Assembly (NCBI GenBank): GCA_022865345.1
Contig: JALHSU010000150.1
Coordinates: 1-48,881 of the forward strand
Reading direction: 5' to 3'
Length of the DNA: 48,881 bases
Source of the DNA: Candidatus Zixiibacteriota bacterium
GTDB lineage: Bacteria; Zixibacteria; MSB-5A5; RBG-16-43-9
Shown piece after piece: positions 30,212-40,075 of the stretch. A program made the position numbers and the translations under genes. The notes below the pieces were generated by a model, which was not told the origin of the DNA, did no database searches, and saw nothing but the letters and a program-made list of their open reading frames with translations. The stretch's first letter is position 1. Each line of letters begins with the position of its first letter.

Positions 30212-32857
30212 TTATCGGATTACAGCTAACTTTCCAGTAGAACTGCCGGATTGGAAATCGACCCGGTAATAATAAACCCCCGAGGCCAGGTCTTTACCCT
30301 CCTTACTCTTTACATCCCAGACAACATCCGTAGAGGCGTTGCCAGTAAGCTCCCGGACTAACTCCCCGGATAAGGTGGTGATCTGTATTTTTGAATATAG
30401 AGGGATATTCCTGAAGGTTACAAAATTATCGCCCTTAGAAGGCTTAAAGGGATTAGGAAAGACGTGAATCGAGCCAGTCAAAAAAGAGCCAGGATCGCTG
30501 GCAGCGACTAAAACGTCTAAATCATAAACGTTTACTCTCCAGAAATATCTTCTTCCCTCCTGCAGGTCCCGGTCCAGGGTCCAGGAGAGTGTGAGGTTAT
30601 CCGGGATATTTATGTAGGGAGAGAAAATCGTCCGGTCGTTGTCAAATGCTGGATCTTCACCTACCAGGAATTTCGCCCTGATCTGGTTTCGGTCAAAACC
30701 ATTATGTATGAACTGGGCATTTAGAGTCGGTCGCAGGGTAACTACCTGCTCATCTCCCACCGGGGAAGGGAGGAAAAGAGCATAAATCGAATCCCCTATT
30801 CCGGTGGAAAGCTGAAAATGATAAACTGCAGTAGGCTGGCTGGTGTCACTTGGGTAAGTATTGGTATACGCCCGGCTTCTCCAGTAATAGACTCCAGAGG
30901 AGAGCGGTGTCGGGACAGTCCAGTGGGTAGTACTGTCCTGACCCGCTCCCAACTCAAAAGGGGTTGATTCCTTTTTTTTCTGTGAGCCGAATTGGGTGGT
31001 CGTGTCCAGCTCAAAGTAGTAAAGTACAGGCCTGCCGGCCGAATCCTGGACATTATGTATAATGAGGGTCGGCTGGGTAGTATCCACAGTAGAGCCGTTT
31101 TGAGGAGAAAGAGGAGTCGGGGGAAGCAAAGCCGTCCCGGGGACCCTTTTTGTTAAGACAGCACCCTCGTTGTTCCGCAGTGAAATCGAGTTAATCGAAT
31201 CCCCGACAATAGCCCCAGTTGAATTTAGTCGGTAGTAATATCCACCCAAACTGTAGGAACTGGAACTGGTATAATCATCACACCCATCGCATCGGTGTCG
31301 GGCAAGGGCAATTCCCTTAGTAAATGGTCGTTTCCAAAGATTCCCAAGTGAACCACCTGGAGATTGCACTATCTTACAGGTATCCGTAGGAGTTCCCATA
31401 TCAATACTCATTAAGCCATACCACCAGACAGTCGTATCGCCGAAATTGACACCGTAGGCACTCCCCGTTCCGTAAAGATAGTAGACTGAATCAGTCTTAT
31501 AGAGATAGTAAGTTGCCAGTGAATAAATCTTAGATTGCTCTCCCCCAGGATAACCTTGAGCGTGAATTAAAACATATTTGTTGTGTTGTTGATACCAACG
31601 TATCTGATGATGATGACTCCAGTAAATAGGTGGATAATCATTTGCCTCAAACTTACCGTCATCCTCTATCATATTTTCTTCCATCCCGCCACTACCATAT
31701 TGAACCAGACTGGTATCACAATAATTGCCAGCAAAAGACACCATCAAGAACATGCTGTCGTTAGGATGTGCGGCAAAAGTATCCCTGATAGCTTTATGGG
31801 ATAGCATATTCCCAACTCCCCAGCCGGTATCTATCTCTGGTTCATTGAAACAGGTTGGACTTGTGCCACCGTAAGTCCACTCCAGATAATTAAAAACACC
31901 GCCAAAATCCGTAAAGGGATTGTCAGAATGAATTGAACGCGGTCGATAAGAACCTTCATCAAGAAAAAGTTTTCTGGCACTATGACCGTTCCAAGACTGA
32001 ACCAATGGTTTTGCCATATTAAAAATAATCTGTCTTAAATCGGAAGTCCAAAAACACTGAATTACTCTGGCTTGGGTGTCTGCCATCGCCACAGCATTAT
32101 GATTAACTGCAGAACTGTCATCTACAAAATAAAAAGTGTAGGTATGTGAAGGCGGAGCAGAGGGTAAATATAATCGACTGGTGGTAGATGAATCAACCCG
32201 GTATGAAACTGTATCTGGATTACCACCCCAGCCTAATTTAATATAATCTCTCCGCCACTTATTAGCCGTCCAACTAACTCCAGACAGTCCACCGCCCGCA
32301 TCCTCTATGTAATAGGGAGAAGAAGTTCGCTGGACAGTAAACCTTGTCCCGTAAACTGCATTATTGTAGTCAAAATCGCTTTCCTTATCCCTTGTCCAGT
32401 TATGGTCAGCATCATTAGCATTGTCCCAGCCAGGAACAAAAAACCACTCAGCTACGGAAGTGGGATGCTCCCAAGCATTAGTCCGCCAATGGACGAGACA
32501 AGACTCAGGATGAGTAGAACCTTTGGCTGTCATCCAGGCTACCAAATCCAGATGTCTTTCAGAGTTTTCGTTATCGCACCAAGTATTGTAATATTCCCCA
32601 ATGGCTTGCCCACGATTATAGTAAAGAGCATAAGTAGGATCTGTTGCCGTAACACTACCCCAATATTGAAAATCTATGTGAGTATTCATCCAAGCCATAC
32701 TGGTAGAATTATAATAAGGCCAAGTAGGTGTTAAGTAGGGCCCTCCCATTCCGAAAGTATTTACAGAAGGGTGCGTAGGACCCTTACCCAAAGTCACAGA
32801 AAAGAAGAATAATGAAAAAAATAGAACCGCTGAGCCGATCTTCTTATTATTACACAT
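30212..32857 (-). CDS. Large secreted protein, putative glycoside-hydrolase-like, with FlgD-type C-terminal domain
   Basis: 881 residues from the ATG at 32857, which has AAGGAGG 6 nt upstream; the longer start at 32902 is rejected. A signal peptide (KKIGSAVLFFSLFFFSVTLG) comes first. Residues about 25-580 are rich in aromatic and Asp/Glu residues, and their end (WKRPFTKGIALARHR, YYYRLNSTG, RNNEGAVLTKR) resembles the closing beta domain of hypothetical glycoside hydrolases such as GHL15. I infer a glycan-active TIM-barrel, not proven. Two Ig-like/fibronectin-like regions follow (about 590-790), then a FlgD-like domain (FPNPFKPSKGDNFVTFRNIP ... GVYYYRVDF), the C-terminal module used as a secretion or anchoring tail in FCB-type phyla. 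It could trim the polysaccharide made here, like PslG or PelA. Confidence 0.75.
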   Translation of the reverse strand: MCNNKKIGSAVLFFSLFFFSVTLGKGPTHPSVNTFGMGGPYLTPTWPYYNSTSMAWMNTHIDFQYWGSVTATDPTYALYYNRGQAIGEYYNTWCDNENSERHLDLVAWMTAKGSTHPESCLVHWRTNAWEHPTSVAEWFFVPGWDNANDADHNWTRDKESDFDYNNAVYGTRFTVQRTSSPYYIEDAGGGLSGVSWTANKWRRDYIKLGWGGNPDTVSYRVDSSTTSRLYLPSAPPSHTYTFYFVDDSSAVNHNAVAMADTQARVIQCFWTSDLRQIIFNMAKPLVQSWNGHSARKLFLDEGSYRPRSIHSDNPFTDFGGVFNYLEWTYGGTSPTCFNEPEIDTGWGVGNMLSHKAIRDTFAAHPNDSMFLMVSFAGNYCDTSLVQYGSGGMEENMIEDDGKFEANDYPPIYWSHHHQIRWYQQHNKYVLIHAQGYPGGEQSKIYSLATYYLYKTDSVYYLYGTGSAYGVNFGDTTVWWYGLMSIDMGTPTDTCKIVQSPGGSLGNLWKRPFTKGIALARHRCDGCDDYTSSSSYSLGGYYYRLNSTGAIVGDSINSISLRNNEGAVLTKRVPGTALLPPTPLSPQNGSTVDTTQPTLIIHNVQDSAGRPVLYYFELDTTTQFGSQKKKESTPFELGAGQDSTTHWTVPTPLSSGVYYWRSRAYTNTYPSDTSQPTAVYHFQLSTGIGDSIYALFLPSPVGDEQVVTLRPTLNAQFIHNGFDRNQIRAKFLVGEDPAFDNDRTIFSPYINIPDNLTLSWTLDRDLQEGRRYFWRVNVYDLDVLVAASDPGSFLTGSIHVFPNPFKPSKGDNFVTFRNIPLYSKIQITTLSGELVRELTGNASTDVVWDVKSKEGKDLASGVYYYRVDFQSGSSTGKLAVIR

Positions 32858-32890
32858 AATTTTCCTCCTTATCAAGTCTGTTATTAGCAA

Positions 32891-32918
32891 ACTATATGCC
32901 ACTTCATAACTTATTCAA
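32891..32918 (-). promoter_or_regulatory. Likely internal promoter for the secreted protein gene
   Basis: Minus strand: TTGAAT (32913-32918), 16-nt spacer, TATAGT (32891-32896). It would give a leader of about 27 nt containing the strong ribosome binding site. The 236-nt gap in front of this gene is the longest inside the downstream half of the locus, which fits separate control. Confidence 0.5.
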
Positions 32919-33093
32919 ATAAAACGCAATCTTACAAAAAATAAAGTCACAAAATGCTCAATTTCTGCACAAAATATTTAGAGTTTGTAGTTCTGTTAGT
33001 CTAATCCCTTGGTACATAGTCACTTCACCTTTTGAATCAAAAGCTGAACAACATTGAAATTTTATCAATAGAAAGATCCTCACTGAAAGCTGT

Positions 33094-34296
33094 TTATTCT
33101 CCTGCAAAACCTGCTTTTCGCCAGAGATATTTTAATACTTTTATTACGAAGTCAGGCAGATATCTTTTAATTAACTTTTTAGAATTTGTCAGAAAAGAAA
33201 GAAAATTTTTATAGATTGTTGATCTGAAATTTTTGTTCCAGACTAAAACCTTTAGATTTTTTCTTTCCTTTTCAGTCCATTTGTATTTGTATTGAGCCTC
33301 CCCTCTCAAGAAATCGAATTCCTTGATGCCTTTAGAAATGGCTGCCTGGATAGTCAAAGTTATCGAAGCTGTTCCTGGGCTAAAATCTTTCCAATCAGGG
33401 TCAAACCCGGACTGATAATAATAGACCCGGTTGGAGTAAATAAAATTATAATATAAAGCTATGATCTTATCCTTGGTCGAAAGATAAGATATAAGCAGCC
33501 ATCCTTGGTCAAAGAAGAGCTGGGCAATTTTTTTATGGAAGCGATTGAATCTCTCCCTTTGAAAAACCCCTTGTTCCCCTAAGGCACTCCATCTTTTGCC
33601 GTGCAGAAAGAAAAGCTCCTCCATCTTGGGGATAACCTCATCCTTGTTTTCAACAGTAGAATGAAGAACATCCGAATGTTCTTTAAGCAATTTCAACTGA
33701 TATTTAATATCCTTGCGAGCCTTTCGTGAAAGGACTTCCAAGAGATCTTCCCAACTATTAGGCAGGACCACATAAGGGCAAACAGTCCAGGGGTCAGAAG
33801 AAAAGCTTAATCTGTTTTTTTCTGCCAGGGTCTGAACGAAAGGCAAGCTAAAAGAGTCCTCAGGCATGTCGGTGAACTCAAGTAGATCCCATTCTTTCGA
33901 ATTTTCTTCAAGAAACTTAAAGAAAAGAGCGAGAGCCTCTTTTTCTCTTCCTTTCTTCAGAATAAAATCAAGATGGTCTGAACAAACTTCCTCGGTTCCA
34001 AGAAATCTCAAGACTTTTATTCTGATCGGGCTTATCCGGGTCAAACAGAATGGGGCAATTCCTGAAAGATTCTCATTCTGATCCAGAGCCAGAAGTATAA
34101 AGAGCTGGTATCCGGCTGAATAGAATTCCCACCAGGTGTAAAGCCATTCCCAGGTGAGAAAGATGTTGGGGTTAGAGGTCTCCTCTAATAGCCTGTCCCA
34201 GGAATCCCTTAGCTCTTTGAATTCCTGCAAGGTATCGACCTTTTTTAGAATCAGTTTCTGGTCAGTCCCAGATGAAAGCAGCTCTTTTTTTTGCAT
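33094..34296 (-). CDS. BcsL/CelD-type GNAT acyltransferase
   Basis: 400 residues. The GNAT_6 (BcsL) pattern is visible in WDRLLEETSNPNIFLTWEWL then YTWWEFYSAG, and in the second half (LISYLSTKDKIIALYYNFIY, YYQSGFDPDWKDFSPG, EFDFLRGEAQYKYKW). This group is common in exopolysaccharide and cellulose clusters, where it is believed to acylate sugars. Together with the FemAB-like gene at 26670-27698 it gives two enzymes of one superfamily in the same locus. It is 2 nt from the deacetylase gene. Confidence 0.87.
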   Translation of the reverse strand: MQKKELLSSGTDQKLILKKVDTLQEFKELRDSWDRLLEETSNPNIFLTWEWLYTWWEFYSAGYQLFILLALDQNENLSGIAPFCLTRISPIRIKVLRFLGTEEVCSDHLDFILKKGREKEALALFFKFLEENSKEWDLLEFTDMPEDSFSLPFVQTLAEKNRLSFSSDPWTVCPYVVLPNSWEDLLEVLSRKARKDIKYQLKLLKEHSDVLHSTVENKDEVIPKMEELFFLHGKRWSALGEQGVFQRERFNRFHKKIAQLFFDQGWLLISYLSTKDKIIALYYNFIYSNRVYYYQSGFDPDWKDFSPGTASITLTIQAAISKGIKEFDFLRGEAQYKYKWTEKERKNLKVLVWNKNFRSTIYKNFLSFLTNSKKLIKRYLPDFVIKVLKYLWRKAGFAGE

Positions 34297-34298
34297 GT

Positions 34299-35333
34299 CT
34301 ACTCTTTCAAGAAAGGGAGTGCTCCGAAGGCCCTTCCCAGGGAGATGATGAAATCATCCAGGCTCTGGGATTCCTCCAGGCTCAAACGTTTCAGAGAAAA
34401 AAAGTCAATTCCCTTAGGGTTAAACCCATAAGAATTCGAGCAGCCTGCCTTATACCCACACTCCCCAGCCATTTTCTCTATCTCCGAATTATAAAGACCG
34501 CTGGGATAAGATAGAAATTCGATCTTCTCTTCTAAGTGCTCTTCCAGTTTCCGTTTTGAGACTTTGAGCTCTTCGGTAATGGTCTTTTGGTCCTCAAAAG
34601 TCAGCAGGTAATGGTTATGAGTGTGGGAGCCAAACTCGATTCCGTACTTTCTCAGTTTTTTGATCTCATCCCAGGAAAGGACTTCCCTTTTTTCCTCTTC
34701 TTCTGATTTCAAAAGGGGCTTGAGTTTATTTAATAACTCATCCCGATATTTACCTTTGATCTTTTTGATTCGCTCAGTTAAGGTCTCTAAAAAAACTCTT
34801 TTGTCCTGAATTGTCTTAAGATGGCCCAGGTCTAAATCATATTCCGGGGAAAAACAATTTTCCAGAGCTAATTTGATTTCCTCCAGATGGTTATGCACTA
34901 CTAAACCTTCAAGCTCATCCCACCAGAAAGGCTCTCCTTTTTCCACCATACGGGTGGAGATGAAAACTATGGCTGGTAAATCAAATTTCTCCAGGACAGG
35001 GAAAGCATTAAGATAGACATCCCTGTACCCGTCATCGAAACTTATGACCACCGGGAATCTGGGCCAATCGTTTCCATTTTTTAAAAGGTCGATTGCCTGT
35101 GAAAAGGGGATGACCGAGAAGTTTCGAGCCAGATATCTCAGCTCTTTTTCAAATTTCTCTGTGGTAACCCCGATATCAAAAGGACTCAAAGATTTTTCTT
35201 CTTTTTTGTCGCTTATCCGATGATAGTTGAGGATAACCAATCTCCCTTGAGGTGCGAAAAGGAAAAAGAGCCGGATGAGATTTAATTTCACCAGTATGAA
35301 TTTGATTATTTTTTTAAAAAATATCTTCAGCAT
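34299..35333 (-). CDS. Polysaccharide deacetylase (NodB domain)
   Basis: 344 residues. An N-terminal hydrophobic stretch (about 5-30) may anchor it. NodB motifs: VISFDDGYRDVYL, FGSHTHNHYLL (metal His pair), LSYPSGLYNSE. It is longer than the enzyme at 19416-20225, mainly through an insert after PFWWDELEGL, a feature of the polysaccharide-locus deacetylase group. It would remove acetyl groups from the growing polymer. Seven nt separate it from the upstream glycosyltransferase stop. Confidence 0.9.
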   Translation of the reverse strand: MLKIFFKKIIKFILVKLNLIRLFFLFAPQGRLVILNYHRISDKKEEKSLSPFDIGVTTEKFEKELRYLARNFSVIPFSQAIDLLKNGNDWPRFPVVISFDDGYRDVYLNAFPVLEKFDLPAIVFISTRMVEKGEPFWWDELEGLVVHNHLEEIKLALENCFSPEYDLDLGHLKTIQDKRVFLETLTERIKKIKGKYRDELLNKLKPLLKSEEEEKREVLSWDEIKKLRKYGIEFGSHTHNHYLLTFEDQKTITEELKVSKRKLEEHLEEKIEFLSYPSGLYNSEIEKMAGECGYKAGCSNSYGFNPKGIDFFSLKRLSLEESQSLDDFIISLGRAFGALPFLKE

Positions 35334-35339
35334 ATCAAG

Positions 35340-36707
35340 CTATTTTTGAGTTAGACAATTCTCAAAAACCAGGCTGAGTTTTTGAGTTAATTTTTTCCTT
35401 TCGAACTGCTCTACGTAATTCCTGTTCGGCTGGATTTTCAATTCTCCTCTGAAGAAAAGCTCGCAGATCTGTTTCAATTTTAGTTTAATCCCTTTTTTGT
35501 CATTTAGATCCAGCACCCAGCCGGAGTTTGCCTGCAGGATCATCTTTTCGCTCTCTCCACCCTTAGGGGCAAAGGATAAAATCGGTTTTCCGCTGGCTAA
35601 ATACTCATACAATTTCCCTGCCACCACCCCTTTCATGAACTCCCCTTCTGAGCCTATGAGATGAAGCAGGAGATGGCTTTTCAATAGAAAATTTATGGAG
35701 GAAAGATGTTCCACATATCCCCAGAGTTTGACTACGTCCTCAAGCTGGTTCTTTATTATCGAATCCCGGTACTCCTCTTCCAGGTAACCCACCAGATCCA
35801 GCTGGATTTTCCCTCTTAATTCTGGATTCTCCAGAAAAAACTCTTTTAAAGTCTCAAAAAAAGAAAGCGCTATTCCTGGATAGAAATAACCAGTATGGCA
35901 TAGGTGGAGCTTGTCATCTAGCCATTTATCCTGCTTTTGCCTGGCCCTCATTAAGTCTTCGGCATCAAATCCATTCTGAATAACCACTATCCTTTTTGCC
36001 TGAGGATAATTTTTATCATAGGTCTCTTTTTTAAATTCGGTGTTGGCGATCAGGCAGGAGGTTTTTGTAATTAATTTCTTACCCAGGTATCTTTCCAGTC
36101 TCAAATAGAAACCCGGGTAATGACTTATCCTCTGCTCATCCTCTAACCAGTCATCCCGGAAATCTGCCACCCAGGGCTTGCCGGAAAGCTTACTTAAAAA
36201 AAGGCCGATTAACTGGGAGGAGTGAGGGGGTGAAGTTGTGTAGATAAGATCGATCTTTTTTGATTTGAGCAGAGAAAGGCCTTCCAGGATGGCAAACGGG
36301 ACCCAGCCGACCTGGTCATCCGGAACCCTCAACCAAAGGGTAAGAAACATATAAATTCTTTTAAGAAGAGCTCTCAGATTAGGAAGGTGAGCTTTTACCT
36401 CCTGAGGAAGATGGGGGCCGCTCCCCTTTTTTTCTGCCCTTGAATTCGCCGCGGGTTTAAATAAAGAGAAAAACCTTTTCTCCCATTTGGAAAGCTCAAA
36501 AGCTGGAGCCCTGAAGATCCGCAGATCAGCCGGAAGCTCTTTCACCAGAGAATAATCCCAGAGGAGTGAATCCGGTTTGGACACAGTGAGGATTATTGGT
36601 TCCCAGCCGAATAAAGGGAGGTATCTTGAGAACTTAAGGGTCCTTTGAACCCCGCCGCCTCCCAGAGGGGGGAAATTATAAGCGATGACTAAAACCTTTC
36701 TTTTCAT
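35340..36707 (-). CDS. GT4-like glycosyltransferase
   Basis: 455 residues. The N terminus (IAYNFPPLGGGGVQRTLKFS) and the linker IYTTSPPHSSQLIGLFLSK are typical of one GT4 branch (WcaI/WbuB-like). The donor half has LHLCHTGYFYPGIALSFFET and LLLHLIGSEGEFMKGVVAGK then LYEYLASGKPIL. The stretch of about 60 basic and hydrophobic residues near 85-150 is longer than usual. The gene overlaps the flippase by 4 nt. Confidence 0.9.
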   Translation of the reverse strand: MKRKVLVIAYNFPPLGGGGVQRTLKFSRYLPLFGWEPIILTVSKPDSLLWDYSLVKELPADLRIFRAPAFELSKWEKRFFSLFKPAANSRAEKKGSGPHLPQEVKAHLPNLRALLKRIYMFLTLWLRVPDDQVGWVPFAILEGLSLLKSKKIDLIYTTSPPHSSQLIGLFLSKLSGKPWVADFRDDWLEDEQRISHYPGFYLRLERYLGKKLITKTSCLIANTEFKKETYDKNYPQAKRIVVIQNGFDAEDLMRARQKQDKWLDDKLHLCHTGYFYPGIALSFFETLKEFFLENPELRGKIQLDLVGYLEEEYRDSIIKNQLEDVVKLWGYVEHLSSINFLLKSHLLLHLIGSEGEFMKGVVAGKLYEYLASGKPILSFAPKGGESEKMILQANSGWVLDLNDKKGIKLKLKQICELFFRGELKIQPNRNYVEQFERKKLTQKLSLVFENCLTQK

Positions 36708-38209
36708 CTCTTGTTGAAGATTAAGCGGTATGCTTTTCTGAGCCCGAGTTTTTCAAAAAGCTCCAGGGTAAGATCTTTTGCTTTTTTAAGCTCGCCTGGA
36801 GCAAAAAAGCCGGTTATCCATAGAGCTAAAGGGAAAAGAAGAAGAACGGCCATCTTGAAAAGTAACTCCTTTTTCCAGGAGCTTACCTGGACGAGGTTAA
36901 GGGCAAAAAGGACTAAAGCTGTAACTGTGACCATCTTCAGAATTCTTATCCATTCGTAGGGTAGGGGATAGATTCGAAGATTGATCAGATATGCCAGAAG
37001 GTTCATCAGAAGATAGGAGAAAAATATGGAAAAGGCCGCTCCCAGCATGCCGTAAGGAGGAATCAAGAGGAAGTTGAGCAAAACGTTAAATGCTGCCGCG
37101 ATTCCTATGATCAAAGGATTGTATTTGGTTTTATTCTGGATGAATAAACCAATGATAGTTATGCCAAAAAGCCCATATAGCAGTGTCGAAAACACTAAGA
37201 GGGGGATGACCTTATAGGCTCCCCAGAATTGTGGATCTGCCATGACTTTTATAGCTGGATTGGAAAGGGCGATTATTCCAAGGCTGAAAAAACAACCGAT
37301 TAAAAGAAAATAAGTGGTCAAGCGGGAGAAAGTCGCTTGAGCATCCTTCTCCTTAGCCAGGGGGAAATAAATCGAAGGCCAGGTGGTTAAAAAAGGCTGG
37401 ATTAACAGGAACTCCAAAATCCCGGAAAACCTGATTCCCAAAGAGTACAAACCAAGCTCGGTGGTGGAGGAAAGCCTTTCCAAAAGATACCGGTCTGCAA
37501 CTGTCAAAACCCAGAAGGAAAGCGCTCCCGGAACCAGAGGCAGTCCATAGCTGAGCATCCCTTTTAGCTTTAACCAGGAGATCTTGAAGGAAAGCTGTTT
37601 CCAGGTCAAAATGAGCATCAACATGGAAATCAGAACAGCGGTGCATAAATTCCCGTAGATTACTCCGCTTAATCCCAGCTTCAGCTTTAAGATGAAATAA
37701 ATGTTGAAGAAAAGATTCAAAGAAAATCTCACTATGGAGACCAGGCTGAATTTAACTGACTGAAGCTTAGCCCGAAAAAGCTGAAAAGGGATATTGCTGA
37801 GGGTATTGAAAAAGCCGGTCAAAAAAGTCAGCCGGACCAAGAGGGTATAGTCTTTGGATTGAAAAAGGAGGTTGTTTATCGGTCTGGAAAAAAGGGAAAT
37901 TCCACCCAGGAAGATAAAAGAGGAAAAGAGAAGATACAAATAAGAGGTGCTGACTATTGATTTTTGGTCCTCTGCTTTATCTTTATAATCAAAAGAATAA
38001 GCCCGGAAGAAAGAGGAGTGCATTCCCTGCTGGACCAGGATTATGACGATGTTCAAGGTTACTGCCAAAAGCTCCAAAATCCCATAATCTGCCGGACTTA
38101 GGTATCTTGTATAAATCGGCAGAAGAAAAAAGCCCACTGCCTTGGCTAAAAGGTCAGAGGTGCTGTAGATGGCAGTATGCTTGATTATGGTTTTGAAGGT
38201 CTGGTACAT
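36704..38209 (-). CDS. Wzx-type flippase (polysaccharide biosynthesis/MATE-like)
   Basis: 501 residues with about twelve to fourteen membrane helices. The N terminus has the family pattern TAIYSTSDLLAKAVGFFLLP followed by IYTRYLSPADYGILELLAV. It moves undecaprenyl-linked repeat units across the inner membrane for the polymerase at 28638-30035. It lies 1 nt after the upstream glycosyltransferase and overlaps the downstream one by 4 nt. Confidence 0.92.
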   Translation of the reverse strand: MYQTFKTIIKHTAIYSTSDLLAKAVGFFLLPIYTRYLSPADYGILELLAVTLNIVIILVQQGMHSSFFRAYSFDYKDKAEDQKSIVSTSYLYLLFSSFIFLGGISLFSRPINNLLFQSKDYTLLVRLTFLTGFFNTLSNIPFQLFRAKLQSVKFSLVSIVRFSLNLFFNIYFILKLKLGLSGVIYGNLCTAVLISMLMLILTWKQLSFKISWLKLKGMLSYGLPLVPGALSFWVLTVADRYLLERLSSTTELGLYSLGIRFSGILEFLLIQPFLTTWPSIYFPLAKEKDAQATFSRLTTYFLLIGCFFSLGIIALSNPAIKVMADPQFWGAYKVIPLLVFSTLLYGLFGITIIGLFIQNKTKYNPLIIGIAAAFNVLLNFLLIPPYGMLGAAFSIFFSYLLMNLLAYLINLRIYPLPYEWIRILKMVTVTALVLFALNLVQVSSWKKELLFKMAVLLLFPLALWITGFFAPGELKKAKDLTLELFEKLGLRKAYRLIFNKR

Positions 38210-38210
38210 C

Positions 38211-39134
38211 TTAAAAATCCTGGTAAATAGATAGGCATTTTGATGCTATTTTCCTGACATCATGATATCTTTCCGCATAAGCCCTCCCTTGTTCTCCCAA
38301 CTTTCTTCTCAGGTTTTCATCCTCGATCAATTTCCTGAGGTTTTGCTTCAGGTTATCGGGATTAGTATTCATTACCGGAAGCTCCTCCGGATATAAAGGC
38401 AGGAGCTCCTCTTTTATAAAAACACAAACCGGTTTTTTCAATGCCATACCCTCTATGGCGAAGGTCCCGTAGATTCCCAGGGTTATCTTATCAATGAAGA
38501 TATCACCTTTATGATAATACTCTTTTAAACTCTCATAAGGCATACCCTCGATCAGTAAAAGCTCTAATCTGTATCCCTCTTTTTTTAAATCTTCCACTGC
38601 GGAGATGATATAATCTGTGCCGCTAACTTTTCTGCTGGTCGGAGCATGAACCAGAATCAGTTTCTCCTTTGGACTATTCTCAGGTTGAGGCGTCCAGTAT
38701 TCCAGATCCACAGGCTGAGGAATCCAGATGCCGTCCGGAACGAACTCCAGAAGGTCCGGGCTGGAGACCAGCCGGGCATAAGCTAATTTAATCCGGGGAT
38801 GCATATTCTTGCCGCGGATCTCGCTTCCGTGAAAATGAAAGATAACCTTTTTGCCCAGTTTTCTTAAAAGAGGAATATCTTTAAACTCTGCAGCAAAAAT
38901 GGATTCTGCATGAAAATGGAAAACATCATAATTCCTCAGACATTTCAAGAAGAAGAGAAACCTCTGGGTTCGGGTCCATTCTTTTTTTTCATCTTTCAAA
39001 ATGAAATCCACTGGAAAGCCGGAGAAAGATGGACGGAAAACTGCAAAATCACTTTGGTGACCTAATTCTCTTTGAGCCCGTGAGATCCGGGACCCGGCTC
39101 CGCCATAATCGTGAGGTCCATGCAGGATTCTCAT
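38211..39134 (-). CDS. Glycosyltransferase, GT4-like
   Basis: 307 residues. The N terminus MRILHGPHDYGGAGSRISRA is followed by FHFHGSEIRGK and the donor half LEYWTPQPENSPKEKLILVH, then FIDKITLGIYGTFAIEGMAL, KKPVCVFIKE. The glutamate in AIEGMALKKP corresponds to the second E of EX7E; the first is replaced within ITLGIYGTF. It overlaps the hydrolase gene by 4 nt. Confidence 0.85.
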   Translation of the reverse strand: MRILHGPHDYGGAGSRISRAQRELGHQSDFAVFRPSFSGFPVDFILKDEKKEWTRTQRFLFFLKCLRNYDVFHFHAESIFAAEFKDIPLLRKLGKKVIFHFHGSEIRGKNMHPRIKLAYARLVSSPDLLEFVPDGIWIPQPVDLEYWTPQPENSPKEKLILVHAPTSRKVSGTDYIISAVEDLKKEGYRLELLLIEGMPYESLKEYYHKGDIFIDKITLGIYGTFAIEGMALKKPVCVFIKEELLPLYPEELPVMNTNPDNLKQNLRKLIEDENLRRKLGEQGRAYAERYHDVRKIASKCLSIYQDF

Positions 39135-40069
39135 TTTTTCACCCCCGGATATTCCTGCCTAAGCCAGGTGCTGATCTTGTCTAATAACTTCGCCTGACAT
39201 TCGCTTAAGGAGAAGATATGATTAGCCTTCTTGATCATGTGGATCTGATAAGTGCTGTCAGGATTTTTCAGGTTTTTTAGATATCTATCCTCAAATTCGT
39301 CTTTAAACTCCCAGGTGGCTGGGTCAAACTCCCCGTTGATGAATAAGATTTTTTTGCCTTCCGAAATAAGGCTTTTAAAAGAGCTTAGAAAAAGGTCATT
39401 AAGTCGCGGATTTTTTTTTGAATTATTTTTTTTGAAGAATTTTCTAAAATATAAAGAAACGGATTTAGCCAGGGTCCGATATTCGCTTTTAAAAGTCAAA
39501 AGCCGGAGCCAGGCCTGGGGGCTTAAAAGCTTACTTTTATAGGTGGAAAGGACCTGCCCGGCATATTCCGGAGTGGTTATCGTATCTTTGAATTCAGGTT
39601 TAACTTCAGGGATATTCTCCAGCAGAACCGGAACTCCCAGGAGTATCAGCTTATTCACCCTCTGGTCTTTAGCCCCGGTAATGAGCATGGTTATCGCTCC
39701 TCCACACAGACCCAACAGGATGATCTGGTCCAGCTTATATTCTTTTTTGAAGAAATCAATAGCGGCTTTAGTCTCTTTCACATATCTGCCGGCCTGGATC
39801 TCTAAGAAGTGGTTCAAGCCTAAAGCAGAAGGAAGATTGCCCTGGCTGTCTCCTATTCCCAAAGGGTCAAATCTCAAAGCAAAAAAACCTTCTTGAGACA
39901 GTCTTCGAGCGATCTTCACATTCAGGCGATAAGAACAGACCCGGTATTTAAGAGCAGACACAGAGAGAATGATCCCCACCTTATCCCTTCCAGGAAAGCT
40001 AATCTCAGGCAGATTAACAATCCCCGCTAACTCCTGATTTTCGAATTTGAAATTAGCTATCTTTTCCAT
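39131..40069 (-). CDS. Alpha/beta hydrolase, exosortase-system hydrolase 1-like
   Basis: 312 residues with an alpha/beta-hydrolase fold. The nucleophile elbow is LLGLCGGAIT, so the nucleophile would be Cys and not Ser, a feature I associate with the exosortase A-associated hydrolase 1 family. The acid is probably in NGEFDPATWEF, the base in KANHIFSLSE. The substrate is unknown: a thioester on the ACP encoded in the same locus, or an acyl group on the polymer, are candidates by context. A second hydrolase gene lies 6 nt upstream. Confidence 0.85.
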   Translation of the reverse strand: MEKIANFKFENQELAGIVNLPEISFPGRDKVGIILSVSALKYRVCSYRLNVKIARRLSQEGFFALRFDPLGIGDSQGNLPSALGLNHFLEIQAGRYVKETKAAIDFFKKEYKLDQIILLGLCGGAITMLITGAKDQRVNKLILLGVPVLLENIPEVKPEFKDTITTPEYAGQVLSTYKSKLLSPQAWLRLLTFKSEYRTLAKSVSLYFRKFFKKNNSKKNPRLNDLFLSSFKSLISEGKKILFINGEFDPATWEFKDEFEDRYLKNLKNPDSTYQIHMIKKANHIFSLSECQAKLLDKISTWLRQEYPGVKK

Positions 40070-40075
40070 TGCCGA

